A DNA stretch of 21,435 nt from positions 1 to 21,435 of the forward strand of contig DKDL01000075.1 in assembly GCA_002449335.1 (NCBI GenBank), given 5' to 3'. Each line of letters opens with the position of its first letter. Positions within the stretch are counted from its first letter, which is position 1. This document shows positions 1-7,492 of this stretch, piece by piece. The notes under the pieces are model-generated. The model searched no databases. It worked only from the letters and a program-made list of their open reading frames with translations, and had not been told where the DNA came from. Both the position numbers and the translations under genes were made by a program. The stretch is from Succinatimonas sp. UBA6849 (GTDB taxonomy: Bacteria > Pseudomonadota > Gammaproteobacteria > Enterobacterales > Succinivibrionaceae).

Positions 1-672
1 AAACTATTATGTCCCCTAAGGAAGGAGGATCTATATAAATTAGTTTTACCTTATTCAGATATCTCTTTTGCAAAGAACTCAACGCCAATAGGTTATTTCC
101 CTTAATCAATAAATTATCACTTGAAGATATAGAACTAACTGATTCTTCACCATCTTTTGTGTACTTTTTAATGTTAGTAAAAACTTTTGGGGCTAACAAA
201 CAATCGACATCTTCTGGAGCTAAAGTTTCATTGAAAAAGATTTCACTTCTCTTCTGATCTTCCTTTGTTTGACCACCTTCTAAGATGCAATCTTTGTAGG
301 GGAATGATAAAACAACGTCGTTGCTTGAAGATATAAATCTCTCATTAGAGTCTATAAGACCGATCTTTTGTTTGAATCGTGTATATGAATCTGGTAAGAA
401 TTCCTTATTTTCGATAGTCCAAGTAAACTTGTTTTTGTCGAAAACTAAGACACCATCGACGTCGGTAAAGAAATGATTTTTTAATTTAGGATTGTTAAGA
501 AGAATATGAAGTAGCTCCTTGTTCATGTTCAGAGCATCTTCAATTACAACGTTTCTTAATAGCTTAGGATTTTCTGTATTTTGTTCTGAGTATTTACTAT
601 TTTTTAGAAGGGTGTTCTTTAATTCATCAAATAAATTAAGGCTACCCCCCCGATAGAATTAAAAGTAGACAT
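1..672 (-). CDS. mod: Type III restriction-modification methyltransferase (Mod) N-terminal part, frame switched off by poly-G tract; runs off window
   Basis: Not a single open frame as written. The likely start is the ATG at 670-672, eight bases after AAGGA. With seven G at 645-651 it yields only MSTFNSIGGVALIYLMN and a stop. Past the tract, the neighbouring frame is open from about 644 to the window edge and reads as a classic type III Mod N-terminus: NLFDELK, VVIEDALNMNKELLHILL, HFFTDVDGVLVFDKNKF, EFLPDSYTRFKQKIGL, LEGGQTKEDQKRSEIFFNET, LAPKVFTNIKKY, LLIKGNNLLALSSLQKR and the catalytic-motif start IYIDPP. Mod methylates adenine N6 at an asymmetric site and partners with a Res subunit, which is not visible here. 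Eight G would join the start to this frame. The tyrosine of DPPY is replaced by serine and the following residues do not look like Mod, so the gene may also be interrupted at 1-22. Family call is confident; functional state is inferred. Confidence 0.85.
645..651 (-). repeat. Poly-G(7) simple-sequence tract inside the 5' end of mod (phase-variation tract)
   Basis: Seven C on the plus strand, i.e. seven G in the coding direction, beginning after codon 7 of the mod frame. Seven G gives a 17-residue dead-end peptide. Eight G joins the start ATG to the long Mod frame. Nine G creates TAG directly after the tract. Homopolymer G tracts near the start of type III mod genes are an established mechanism of on/off switching by slipped-strand mispairing. 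Confidence 0.75.
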
Positions 673-712
673 ACATTTATTCCTTAAAAAGATATTGAAA
701 TTCAGTCATTAA

Positions 713-741
713 CGTATATAAATCAAAAAAGTTGCTAACAA
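713..741 (-). promoter_or_regulatory. Putative sigma-70 promoter of mod
   Basis: On the minus strand a TTGTTA (736-741) is followed after 17 bases by TATACG (713-718), which overlaps TATATA (715-720). It lies about 40 bases upstream of the mod ATG and downstream of the fliR stop, so mod probably has its own promoter. The match is partial, and AT-rich DNA gives such matches by chance. Confidence 0.4.
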
Positions 742-803
742 AATACCCTCAATCTGGATCAGAGTAAATAAGTTTGATGATATTCTTTGATAGCTAGCAA
801 AAT

Positions 804-1595
804 TTACAAGATCCCTTCACAACTCATTCCAACCAGAGAACATGCTGTATTGAATACATCATTAAAGTTATGAGTAAAGTTACTCATAAAGGCATTTAGT
901 GACAGGAAGAGTACACTTATACCTACAATCATGGATACAGCAAAGCCTAATGAGAAGATGTTCAGCTGAGGAGCTGCCTTAGTCATTACACCTAAGGTAA
1001 AGTTAACTACGAGCATAGTACAAATCGCGCTCATGGACATGGCAAGTCCAGCTTTGAACATGGAGCCTGAGAAGAGTAAAAACTCTCTTATACCATACAA
1101 AGGCAAAGCCTCTCCCATAGGCAGAGCTTTAAAGCTCTCTAGCAATAATCTTAAAAAGATTAAATGACCATCAATACTGAAAAAGACTAAGGTACACAAT
1201 ACAGTAAAGAACTGACCTACTACAGGTGAGTTGGTACCTGATACAGGATCAACTAAGGAAGCAAAGCCCAAACCTGTCTGCATCGCTACAGCCTGGCCAG
1301 CAATAATAAAAGCCTGTGAGACAAAAAGAGTACACAAGCCAAGAGCTAAACCGATTAGACACTCTTTTATGGTAACAATAATGCCGTAAACAGTAAAAGG
1401 ATCAGTGTTAGGTGCCAGATTGGGAATAGATGGCAACATGCAGACTGTAATTGTAAGAGCCAATAGAGCTCGTGTCATCGTCGGAAAAGAGTTTCCTGAG
1501 ACTGCGAACATAGTTGCTAAAAAAGCACTGATACGACACAGTGGCCAGACAAACTGAGCTACTGCTGTAAGAGTGATCGGCTCTAGTACGTCCAT
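804..1595 (-). CDS. fliR: Flagellar type III export gate protein FliR
   Basis: A 263-residue integral membrane protein of the flagellar export gate, which sits with FliP and FliQ at the centre of the MS-ring. The usual FliR length is about 260. The protein is hydrophobic throughout with about six membrane segments. The conserved central part reads FIIAGQAVAMQTGLGFASLVDP, typical of the family. The start codon overlaps the fliQ stop by one base (TAATG), so translation is probably coupled. It is the last flagellar gene here. flhB, which often follows fliR, is absent; the next gene is mod after about 130 bases. Confidence 0.96.
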   Translation of the reverse strand: MDVLEPITLTAVAQFVWPLCRISAFLATMFAVSGNSFPTMTRALLALTITVCMLPSIPNLAPNTDPFTVYGIIVTIKECLIGLALGLCTLFVSQAFIIAGQAVAMQTGLGFASLVDPVSGTNSPVVGQFFTVLCTLVFFSIDGHLIFLRLLLESFKALPMGEALPLYGIREFLLFSGSMFKAGLAMSMSAICTMLVVNFTLGVMTKAAPQLNIFSLGFAVSMIVGISVLFLSLNAFMSNFTHNFNDVFNTACSLVGMSCEGIL

Positions 1596-1864
1596 TAACC
1601 TACAGCCTGTGGGATTAAATCAATAATGGTCTTGAAAAAGGACATGAGCTTTTCAAGTCCCCAGTGTGAACCTACCATCAGCGCACCTACGGTCACAAGC
1701 AGACGAGGTAAGAATGATAAGGTCTGCTCGTTAATAGAGGTAGCTGCCTGGAAGATAGAGACGCAAAGACCTACGCACAATGAAGGTACGATACTTGCAC
1801 TTACGAGAAGTGCCACCAGACCTAAAGCTTCACGGACAATATCGACAAAGACTTCTGGTTCCAT
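1595..1864 (-). CDS. fliQ: Flagellar type III export gate protein FliQ
   Basis: An 89-residue protein with two hydrophobic helices, the standard size and shape of FliQ, four copies of which join FliP and FliR in the export gate. The family segment GLCVSIFQAATSINEQTLSF is present between the two helices, around residues 31-50. It starts three bases after the fliP stop and shares one base with the fliR start, consistent with one translationally coupled fliPQR unit. Confidence 0.96.
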   Translation of the reverse strand: MEPEVFVDIVREALGLVALLVSASIVPSLCVGLCVSIFQAATSINEQTLSFLPRLLVTVGALMVGSHWGLEKLMSFFKTIIDLIPQAVG

Positions 1865-1867
1865 ACA

Positions 1868-2722
1868 CTACCCTCCTGCAACACCGAGTCCGAAACTGGA
1901 CATCAGTGTTCCCATAATCAGTGACCATCCATCTACCAGCACGAACAGCATCAGTTTAAACGGCAACGACACAATCATAGGCGACAACATCATCATACCC
2001 ATAGCCATCAGAATAGAGGCTACTACAAGATCGATGATAAGGAATGGTAAGAACAGCATAAAGCCAATCTGGAATGCTGTTTTTAATTCACTGACAATAA
2101 AGGCTGGAATTACCACTCTCATTGGCACATCCTCAAGCTTGTCAATCTTGATGTTGGCAAATTCTGAGAATGCATTTAAATCGGTCATACGGGTCTGATT
2201 GAGCATGAACTTGTGCAGAGGCTTTTGCGCAATCTCAAAGGCATCTCTTGCCTGAATTTTATCGTTCATATAAGGCTCAATAGCCTGTGTATACATATCA
2301 TCAAAAACAGGAGTCATCACAAAGATGGTCATGAAAAAGGCAATACCAATTAACACCTGATTTGAAGGAGAGGTCTGTAAACCTATGGCCTGACGCAAAA
2401 TAGCAAGCACAATCACGATTCTGGTAAAGGAGGTCATCATCACTAAGATTGAAGGCAGAAATGACAATAAAGTCATTAAGATCACAACCTGTAGTGATAG
2501 TGAGTAATCCTGAGTACCGTCAGGATTGGTCTTTACAGTAAATGCTGATATATCAAGATTTGCCGCAATACTTTGAGTTGGCAATAAAAACAGAATAAGT
2601 CCTGTTATAAGAGTTAATACAGAACTTATAGCAAGACTCTTTTTTAAAGACTTGAGTTTTGACAGCATGGCTTTTGAATTTGCCATGTACTCTTTAGATT
2701 CAATTGCTCTTTGAAATATCAT
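1868..2722 (-). CDS. fliP: Flagellar type III export gate protein FliP
   Basis: A 284-residue export-gate protein. The N-terminus carries a cleavable-type signal (hydrophobic run about residues 31-50, ending TQSIAA), as is usual for FliP. Both family signatures are present: SILVMMTSFTRIVIVLAILR near residue 92, and the hydrophobic C-terminal block around IIDLVVASILMAMGMMML and VSLPFKLMLFVLVDGW. The start at 2722 has AGGA five bases upstream and overlaps the end of fliO by 23 bases. The alternative ATG at 2686 has a poor ribosome site but would give a more ordinary signal peptide, so the start is not certain. Confidence 0.95.
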   Translation of the reverse strand: MIFQRAIESKEYMANSKAMLSKLKSLKKSLAISSVLTLITGLILFLLPTQSIAANLDISAFTVKTNPDGTQDYSLSLQVVILMTLLSFLPSILVMMTSFTRIVIVLAILRQAIGLQTSPSNQVLIGIAFFMTIFVMTPVFDDMYTQAIEPYMNDKIQARDAFEIAQKPLHKFMLNQTRMTDLNAFSEFANIKIDKLEDVPMRVVIPAFIVSELKTAFQIGFMLFLPFLIIDLVVASILMAMGMMMLSPMIVSLPFKLMLFVLVDGWSLIMGTLMSSFGLGVAGG

Positions 2723-3128
2723 TTAAATCCTGCTCTTTACTGTTTTTGGTATCTGCTTGAGCTTTAGTATGGTCTTCTAAAACCTTATCAAATTCAGCCT
2801 TCTCATCATCTAAATCAGTTAAATAGGTAATTTGATTTTGAGTAACACCAAGCATGATTTGTCTGTTTTTAGCTTTTACTACAACCACTCTTTGCTTGGG
2901 GCCTAAATAAAGCTGATTTAATATCACTAGCTTGCCAGAGTTATTTCTTACAAAGCGAGTTTTCTTTAAAAGATAAGCTATAACTAAGATTATAGCTAAA
3001 ATTGCAAAGGTAGATAGAAGCCAAGTAAAAAGTTGACTTGCTGAGGTTAATTCATGACCTGAGGTAGTCTCATCAGATACGGCAATGCCTGCATAGGAGA
3101 GCAGGCATAAGGACAACAATAATCTCAT
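2700..3128 (-). CDS. fliO: Flagellar assembly protein FliO
   Basis: FliO is a small membrane protein that helps assemble the FliP ring of the export gate. The start is placed at the ATG at 3126-3128, one base after the fliN stop, because from there the protein opens with a hydrophobic signal-like MRLLLSLCLLSYAGIAVS. A longer frame to 3170 would overlap fliN and prefix a charged stretch. The mature part has one strong membrane helix (LFTWLLSTFAILAIILVIAY) followed by a basic stop-transfer KKTRF and the FliO-type cytoplasmic domain with LYLGPKQRVVVVKA and MLGVT. The C-terminal tail is charged. About 142 residues, normal for the family. Confidence 0.9.
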   Translation of the reverse strand: MRLLLSLCLLSYAGIAVSDETTSGHELTSASQLFTWLLSTFAILAIILVIAYLLKKTRFVRNNSGKLVILNQLYLGPKQRVVVVKAKNRQIMLGVTQNQITYLTDLDDEKAEFDKVLEDHTKAQADTKNSKEQDLNDISKSN

Positions 3129-3129
3129 C

Positions 3130-3531
3130 TTATTGAAGCTTTTTAATTCTCTCAACCTGGCTGATAACATCAGTCAATCTGATACCGAATTTGTCGTTAA
3201 CTACAACCACTTCACCGTGGGCAATTAAAGTACCGTTAACTAAAACATCTAAAGGCTCACCAGCTAATCTTTCAAGTTCAATTACAGAACCCTGGTTTAA
3301 CTGTAACAGGTTACGGATAGAGATCTTGGCATGACCTACTTCCATTGTAATAGTTACAGGAATATCCAAAATGGAATCCAGTTTTTTACGCTCTTCAACT
3401 GAGAGAGGAGCCTTATTAGCTGAACTGTCTTCTTCAAACTCTTCAATTGGAGCTGCAGCAGGGTCAGAACCTGATTCCTGCGCACCTAAAGCTGCGGCCC
3501 ATTCATCTGCTAATTTCTGATCGTCTGACAT
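3130..3531 (-). CDS. fliN: Flagellar motor switch / C-ring protein FliN
   Basis: A 133-residue switch protein of the C-ring. The N-terminal half is acidic and variable (about residues 1-50). The C-terminal SpoA-type domain (about 55-130) has the family pattern ILDIPVTITMEVGHAKISI, LLQLNQGSVIELERLAGEP, VNGTLIAHGEVVVVNDKFGI and RLTDV. It starts eight bases after the fliM stop, so the two C-ring proteins are made from adjacent cistrons. Length and domain match the usual enterobacterial FliN. Confidence 0.97.
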   Translation of the reverse strand: MSDDQKLADEWAAALGAQESGSDPAAAPIEEFEEDSSANKAPLSVEERKKLDSILDIPVTITMEVGHAKISIRNLLQLNQGSVIELERLAGEPLDVLVNGTLIAHGEVVVVNDKFGIRLTDVISQVERIKKLQ

Positions 3532-3539
3532 ACTTCACC

Positions 3540-4586
3540 TTAATCGTCATCAAATTCTTCAACTTCTTCTTCATCGGCAACATTCATATTATTGCCCTTG
3601 ATGAAGCTCAAATCGTTCTTAGCACTCTTAGGTCTCTCTAGAACTTCGGAGATCTTAATTGCTAGCTTATCTTTAGACTGACCTAGCTTTGCTCGATAGC
3701 TTGGCAGATCCTCGATATAGACCAAGAGGTTTTCTGGAATTTCCACATTGAGGATGTCTCCTGGCTGGAAATTCATAATGTCACGCAGTGATACTAAAGT
3801 ATCTAAGAGCTTTACTCTCATATCTACGTTAACATCCATAACTTCTTCACGTAAAGCCTTATTCCAGCGAACATCGGTATCACCTTTATCTGACTGCACA
3901 CCAGCATCTAAAAGTTCACGAATAGGCTCAATCATTGAGTATGGGAAGCAGATATGTAAATCACCGCCACCACCATCAAGATCGATATGGAACTGGTTTA
4001 CCACTAAAACTTCAGATGGGCTGACAATATTTGCCATTGAAGGGTTAACCTCTGAGTCTAAGTATTCAAACTCAGCATCCATGACTGGAGCCCAGGCTTC
4101 CTTGTAATCAGCAAAAACCATCTTTAAAAGTTTTTGAATAATTCTTCTTTCAGTTGGGGTGAATTCACGACCTTCAATCTTGGTTCTAAAACGACCTTCA
4201 CCACCAAAGAAGTTTTCTACAAGAATGAAAACTAATCTTGCTTCAAGAGTGATTAGAGCTGTACCTTTTAATGGTCTAAAGCGCACCATGTTCAATGAAG
4301 TTGGCACATACAGAGTCTGTAAGTACTCACCAAACTTCATCATATTTACACCAGTCCAGGTCACTTCAGCTGAATGACGCATCATGTTGAACAAACTGAT
4401 ACGCATGTGACGGGCAAAACGCTCATCCACAAGCTCAAGTGTAGGCATACGACCACGAACAATACGTTCCTGGGATCCAAAATCAAAGGTTTTGACACCC
4501 GAGACGTCTTGCGGCTCTTCTGGCTCTACATCATCTGCTCCGTGTAACAGAGCATCAATTTCATCCTGCGTTAAAAATTCAGTCAC
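3540..4586 (-). CDS. fliM: Flagellar motor switch protein FliM
   Basis: A 348-residue C-ring protein that receives CheY-P and sets the direction of rotation. The N-terminal CheY-binding peptide is intact: LTQDEIDALLHG at residues 5-16. The middle CheC-like domain includes the GGEGRFRTKIEGREFTPTE stretch, and the C-terminal SpoA domain carries MRVKLLDTLVSLRDIMNF and QPGDILNVEIPENLLVYIED. The protein ends in an acidic tail (EEEVEEFDDD), a little longer than in E. coli. It lies 11 bases downstream of fliL. Confidence 0.97.
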   Translation of the reverse strand: MTEFLTQDEIDALLHGADDVEPEEPQDVSGVKTFDFGSQERIVRGRMPTLELVDERFARHMRISLFNMMRHSAEVTWTGVNMMKFGEYLQTLYVPTSLNMVRFRPLKGTALITLEARLVFILVENFFGGEGRFRTKIEGREFTPTERRIIQKLLKMVFADYKEAWAPVMDAEFEYLDSEVNPSMANIVSPSEVLVVNQFHIDLDGGGGDLHICFPYSMIEPIRELLDAGVQSDKGDTDVRWNKALREEVMDVNVDMRVKLLDTLVSLRDIMNFQPGDILNVEIPENLLVYIEDLPSYRAKLGQSKDKLAIKISEVLERPKSAKNDLSFIKGNNMNVADEEEVEEFDDD

Positions 4587-4597
4587 AAAAATCTCTC

Positions 4598-5134
4598 CTA
4601 CTGCAGGACAAAGCTTGTAAAGAGGATCTGATCAACTACTGGAGCTTTAGCAATTTCTGACATCTTGGCTCTGGTAGCATCTAGCAGTTCTCTTTTTAAT
4701 CTCTGACGTCCTGAAGGTAACAGCAGTCCTTCATAGGTCTGTGCGCTGAGTTTATCAAAAATAACACTGTCGATTAAAGTCAGGTGCTTCTTAGCTAATG
4801 CTTCGTTCTCTTCACCCTGAACTACAAGCACAACATCGACCTGACCTGTATGAACTCTTCTTTCACTCTTAATGTTAAAAGAGAATTTCTCTGAGCACTT
4901 AACATAGATCTCACGCTGCAGAAGTTTTTGAGATTTCTCTTCTTCAGCCTTTTGAGCTGCGATTTCTTCAACAGTTGGCCCTGGAGGCTCAAAAGGAGGT
5001 AAGTGCATAAAGTAGGCAGCAGCAAAGTAACCGCCAATACCTAAGATTAGCAACACAAAAGCAGCGATAAGAATGAATAGCTTCTTACCACGCTTTGGGC
5101 TATCCATATCGTCTTCATTTTTCTTTTCAGCCAT
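4598..5134 (-). CDS. fliL: Flagellar basal body-associated protein FliL
   Basis: A 178-residue stator-associated inner-membrane protein. It has a short charged cytoplasmic N-terminus (EKKNEDDMDSPKRGKK), one membrane helix at about residues 19-42 (LFILIAAFVLLILGIGGYFA), a linker rich in Glu and Lys, and a periplasmic FliL domain. The C-terminal RQRLKRELLDATRAKM and the closing ILFTSFVLQ are typical. It sits between fliK and fliM, the usual place. Confidence 0.95.
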   Translation of the reverse strand: MAEKKNEDDMDSPKRGKKLFILIAAFVLLILGIGGYFAAAYFMHLPPFEPPGPTVEEIAAQKAEEEKSQKLLQREIYVKCSEKFSFNIKSERRVHTGQVDVVLVVQGEENEALAKKHLTLIDSVIFDKLSAQTYEGLLLPSGRQRLKRELLDATRAKMSEIAKAPVVDQILFTSFVLQ

Positions 5135-5190
5135 AACTCTCTCCTAATTCTTTATATTATGGCACAGAGAACTAAATAATCTCTTGATTT

Positions 5191-7065
5191 TTACGCAAAA
5201 TAGCTTACAGAATCACCATTTTGTGAGTTTATTATATTTTCAGTTCCATTTTCTGTCAGATTTTCTGACACATTATTCTTATCGTTATCTGAAGCAAAGA
5301 CTGTGCCGTAATTTAGATCATCATGATTTTGCTCATGTTGACCATTCTGAGACTGATTTTGGTTGTCTGCAAATTCCTGATTCTGGTTCTGTTCAAAAGA
5401 GCCATCCTCATATTCTGTTACTTCAGCCTTAGCATTGATGTCATTGTCTCTTAAGGTCTGTCTTAAAGCTTCCATGCCCTGCTCTACTAGAGCTTTAGTA
5501 GCAGGAGAGCTTGCTGAGATAGAAATCTTGGTGACATCGTCAGCATTACCTACATCAAGAGAAATCTTCATCTTACCTAAACCATGTGGATTTAAGGTTA
5601 AATCCATAGTCTTTAGGTTTTTAGATGCCATCTGCATTACTTTTTCAGTTAAAGCCTGAGCATTCTGCTTTAAGTTAGATGACATGGTCAATAAGTCAAA
5701 CTGCTTTGAAATTTGGCTCTGAGCATTTTCTTTATTTGTTGCAGCGCTCTGCTGTAGCATGCTCTGGAATGACTGGTTCTGATTACTGTCTGTGTTGCCA
5801 CCATCTGATAAATCAGATGACATAGCTGAAGATGAACCCTCAAAAGCTGACTTGATAGCCTGCTCTAGGCTCTGGAAACCATTTGAGCTTATCTTTTGCT
5901 CAGATGCTGTGTTCACATTGGTGTTATCTAGTGTAATTCTAGATGACACTGCACCTGTATTACTCTTTCCTTGAGTAGCACCTCTTAATAACTCTAAAGA
6001 TTTAGCTAAGGTATTCTCTGAAGCTTCTTCTTTAGAATCCATAATTGAGTCAATTTTGCTCTTTACATCAGCTTTAGCTAATCTGTCATCAAGTGTTTTT
6101 GATAACTTTAAGCTCTGCTCAATTAAATCAAAATCATCAGCTCCAAAGTCGGTGTTCTCATTTTCATTTGCAGTTACTTTTACAGACTCAACATCAGCAT
6201 CTGCTAAAAGCTCGTTAAACCATGAATCAAGACCTGTATCTTCAGCTGATACAGTGTTTGAGCTTAATGTTGTGTTTTTTGAATTCTGTGCAGCACTGTC
6301 AGATGATAACTTTGCAGTTAATGCTGTCTTTACAAACTCATTTAGTTTTGAATCATCAAGTTTCTCAATAGAGCTTAAATCATCGTTTGAAAGATTTAAA
6401 AGTGAGTTCTTAAAACTTTCAAGATCTGCATCTGATTGTACAAACTCGGTGCTATCAGCATTGTCTTTGATTAAATCGGTAGTTCTTTGAACGATTTTAT
6501 CTGCTAACTCAATTTTCTGATTTAATGCATTAACATCACCTGCATCCATCACCTGATTAGCATTTACAAAATCTACTGAGTAATTATCAGCTTTATCTAA
6601 AAGGTCTGCGTTATCTAAAACAAGTTCTGTGTTCTCAGTGCCTAAGAGCTCAGACATAAAAATTTCATCTGAAGACATAGTCTTCTTTTTATTTGATGAA
6701 ATTTCCTCATCATTTGAACTGTTGTCAGACTCCTGAGCTTTTACTGACTTTGCAGCATGATTATTCTGCTTAACTGAATTTTTATTAGCAGCTAAGGTAT
6801 CAGTTTTAGTGTTTGAGGATTTATCTAAAGTCTTATTAGAACTTACAGTCTTTACATTCTTACCGGTTCTTACAGTGCTTTTTACATTCATTGAGTTCTG
6901 TACAGATGAAGTTGCAGTCAATGATGTTGAGTTTAGAGATCCTGTAAGTGAACTGAATAAATCACTAAAATCAGTAGCATTCTGTTTAGACACAGTTGAA
7001 TTAACGTTGCCGTTAGAGGCAACATTGTTTTTAATAGTCTGATATGTATTGCCGATGTTTTGCAT
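5191..7065 (-). CDS. fliK: Flagellar hook-length control protein FliK
   Basis: A 624-residue hook-length ruler, longer than E. coli FliK (about 375 residues). Residues 1 to about 450 are low-complexity, rich in Ser, Asn, Asp and Lys, as expected for the extended ruler part. The conserved hook-switching domain lies at about 472-552, with DLTLNPHGLGKMKISLDV and the block around ALVEQGMEALRQTLRDNDI that acts on FlhB. The tail is rich in Gln and Asn (several NQNQ repeats). The start has AGAGAGGA six bases upstream. It is the first gene of the fliKLMNOPQR unit, about 100 bases downstream of a sigma-54 promoter. No single long frame on the other strand looks coding. Confidence 0.93.
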   Translation of the reverse strand: MQNIGNTYQTIKNNVASNGNVNSTVSKQNATDFSDLFSSLTGSLNSTSLTATSSVQNSMNVKSTVRTGKNVKTVSSNKTLDKSSNTKTDTLAANKNSVKQNNHAAKSVKAQESDNSSNDEEISSNKKKTMSSDEIFMSELLGTENTELVLDNADLLDKADNYSVDFVNANQVMDAGDVNALNQKIELADKIVQRTTDLIKDNADSTEFVQSDADLESFKNSLLNLSNDDLSSIEKLDDSKLNEFVKTALTAKLSSDSAAQNSKNTTLSSNTVSAEDTGLDSWFNELLADADVESVKVTANENENTDFGADDFDLIEQSLKLSKTLDDRLAKADVKSKIDSIMDSKEEASENTLAKSLELLRGATQGKSNTGAVSSRITLDNTNVNTASEQKISSNGFQSLEQAIKSAFEGSSSAMSSDLSDGGNTDSNQNQSFQSMLQQSAATNKENAQSQISKQFDLLTMSSNLKQNAQALTEKVMQMASKNLKTMDLTLNPHGLGKMKISLDVGNADDVTKISISASSPATKALVEQGMEALRQTLRDNDINAKAEVTEYEDGSFEQNQNQEFADNQNQSQNGQHEQNHDDLNYGTVFASDNDKNNVSENLTENGTENIINSQNGDSVSYFA

Positions 7066-7167
7066 TGCACATCCTCTCTTTTACAAGACAGTTGTAATTT
7101 TTATTTAATAATTCAATTAGTTATTTAATATTTCATAAAGATATTTGTCTTTATATGTACATAGAGA

Positions 7168-7184
7168 TGCAATTAGTTTGCCAA
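7168..7184 (-). promoter_or_regulatory. Sigma-54 (RpoN) promoter driving fliKLMNOPQR
   Basis: The minus strand reads TTGGCAAACTAATTGCA: a GG and a GC separated by exactly ten bases, with the surrounding TTGGCA and TTGCA matching the -24/-12 consensus closely. The predicted start of transcription is near 7157, giving a leader of about 90 bases before fliK. RpoN control of middle flagellar genes is established in Vibrio, Pseudomonas and relatives. The activator gene is not in the window. Confidence 0.75.
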
Positions 7185-7307
7185 GTTTTAATTTAAATAT
7201 TGTAGAGTTCTTATTCGTGGTTCTACGTTATAAGATTTGCAACCATTTTCGTTCAGCCCCAACATTTTGCTGAAGAGATTAAGGTAGGTGCTGATTTTTG
7301 CGTCTTT

Positions 7308-7343
7308 AAATGTTGTCATCTAATCTTAAGATAAACAACATTT
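7308..7343. repeat. Nested inverted repeat upstream of fliK
   Basis: AAATGTTGT at 7308-7316 is mirrored exactly by ACAACATTT at 7335-7343. Inside the 18-base loop lies a second palindrome, ATCTTAAGAT. It lies about 125 bases upstream of the sigma-54 promoter, a distance at which enhancer-binding activators act, but nothing else shows it is an activator site. It could also be a structure at the end of the upstream operon; no T run follows on the minus strand. Confidence 0.35.
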
Positions 7344-7492
7344 GGGCATTTTGTGAATTTTTACAAAAAGTAGATTACAAATAATGCAGATACAAAAAGC
7401 GCAGATCAAAAGATAACTTTCAATCTGCAATGTGACAGTTAACAATAACAGTCTTTTAAGACAGGCTTTTATGTGAATACAAATCTTGGTGT

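Larger units (their letters stand above)
7066..7492. other. 427-base intergenic region upstream of fliK
   Basis: No gene seen on either strand. It contains the sigma-54 promoter at 7168-7184, a nested inverted repeat at 7308-7343, and a short perfect palindrome GTCTTTTAAGAC at 7451-7462 about 30 bases after the stop of the M14 pseudoenzyme. The palindrome could be a weak end-of-operon hairpin, but it lacks a clear run of T on the minus strand. The rest is plain AT-rich sequence. Confidence 0.6.

Noticed and set aside
677..709. Ten-codon leader peptide MTEFQYLFKE ending just before the mod start
   Set aside because: Too short to judge, no ribosome site recognised, and such frames are common in this AT-rich DNA; noted only as a possible leader.
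1626..2198. Plus-strand open frame of 190 codons
   Set aside because: Antisense to fliQ and fliP, which have unmistakable family sequence; the plus-strand product is Ser/Thr/Ile-rich with no recognisable domain.
3129..3170. Longer fliO start at 3170
   Set aside because: It would overlap the end of fliN by about 40 bases and put a charged segment before the signal peptide; the ATG at 3126-3128 fits better.
6056..6490. Plus-strand open frame of 144 codons inside fliK
   Set aside because: A mirror of the low-complexity Ser/Asp-rich part of fliK; product is Ser/Phe repeats with no family match.
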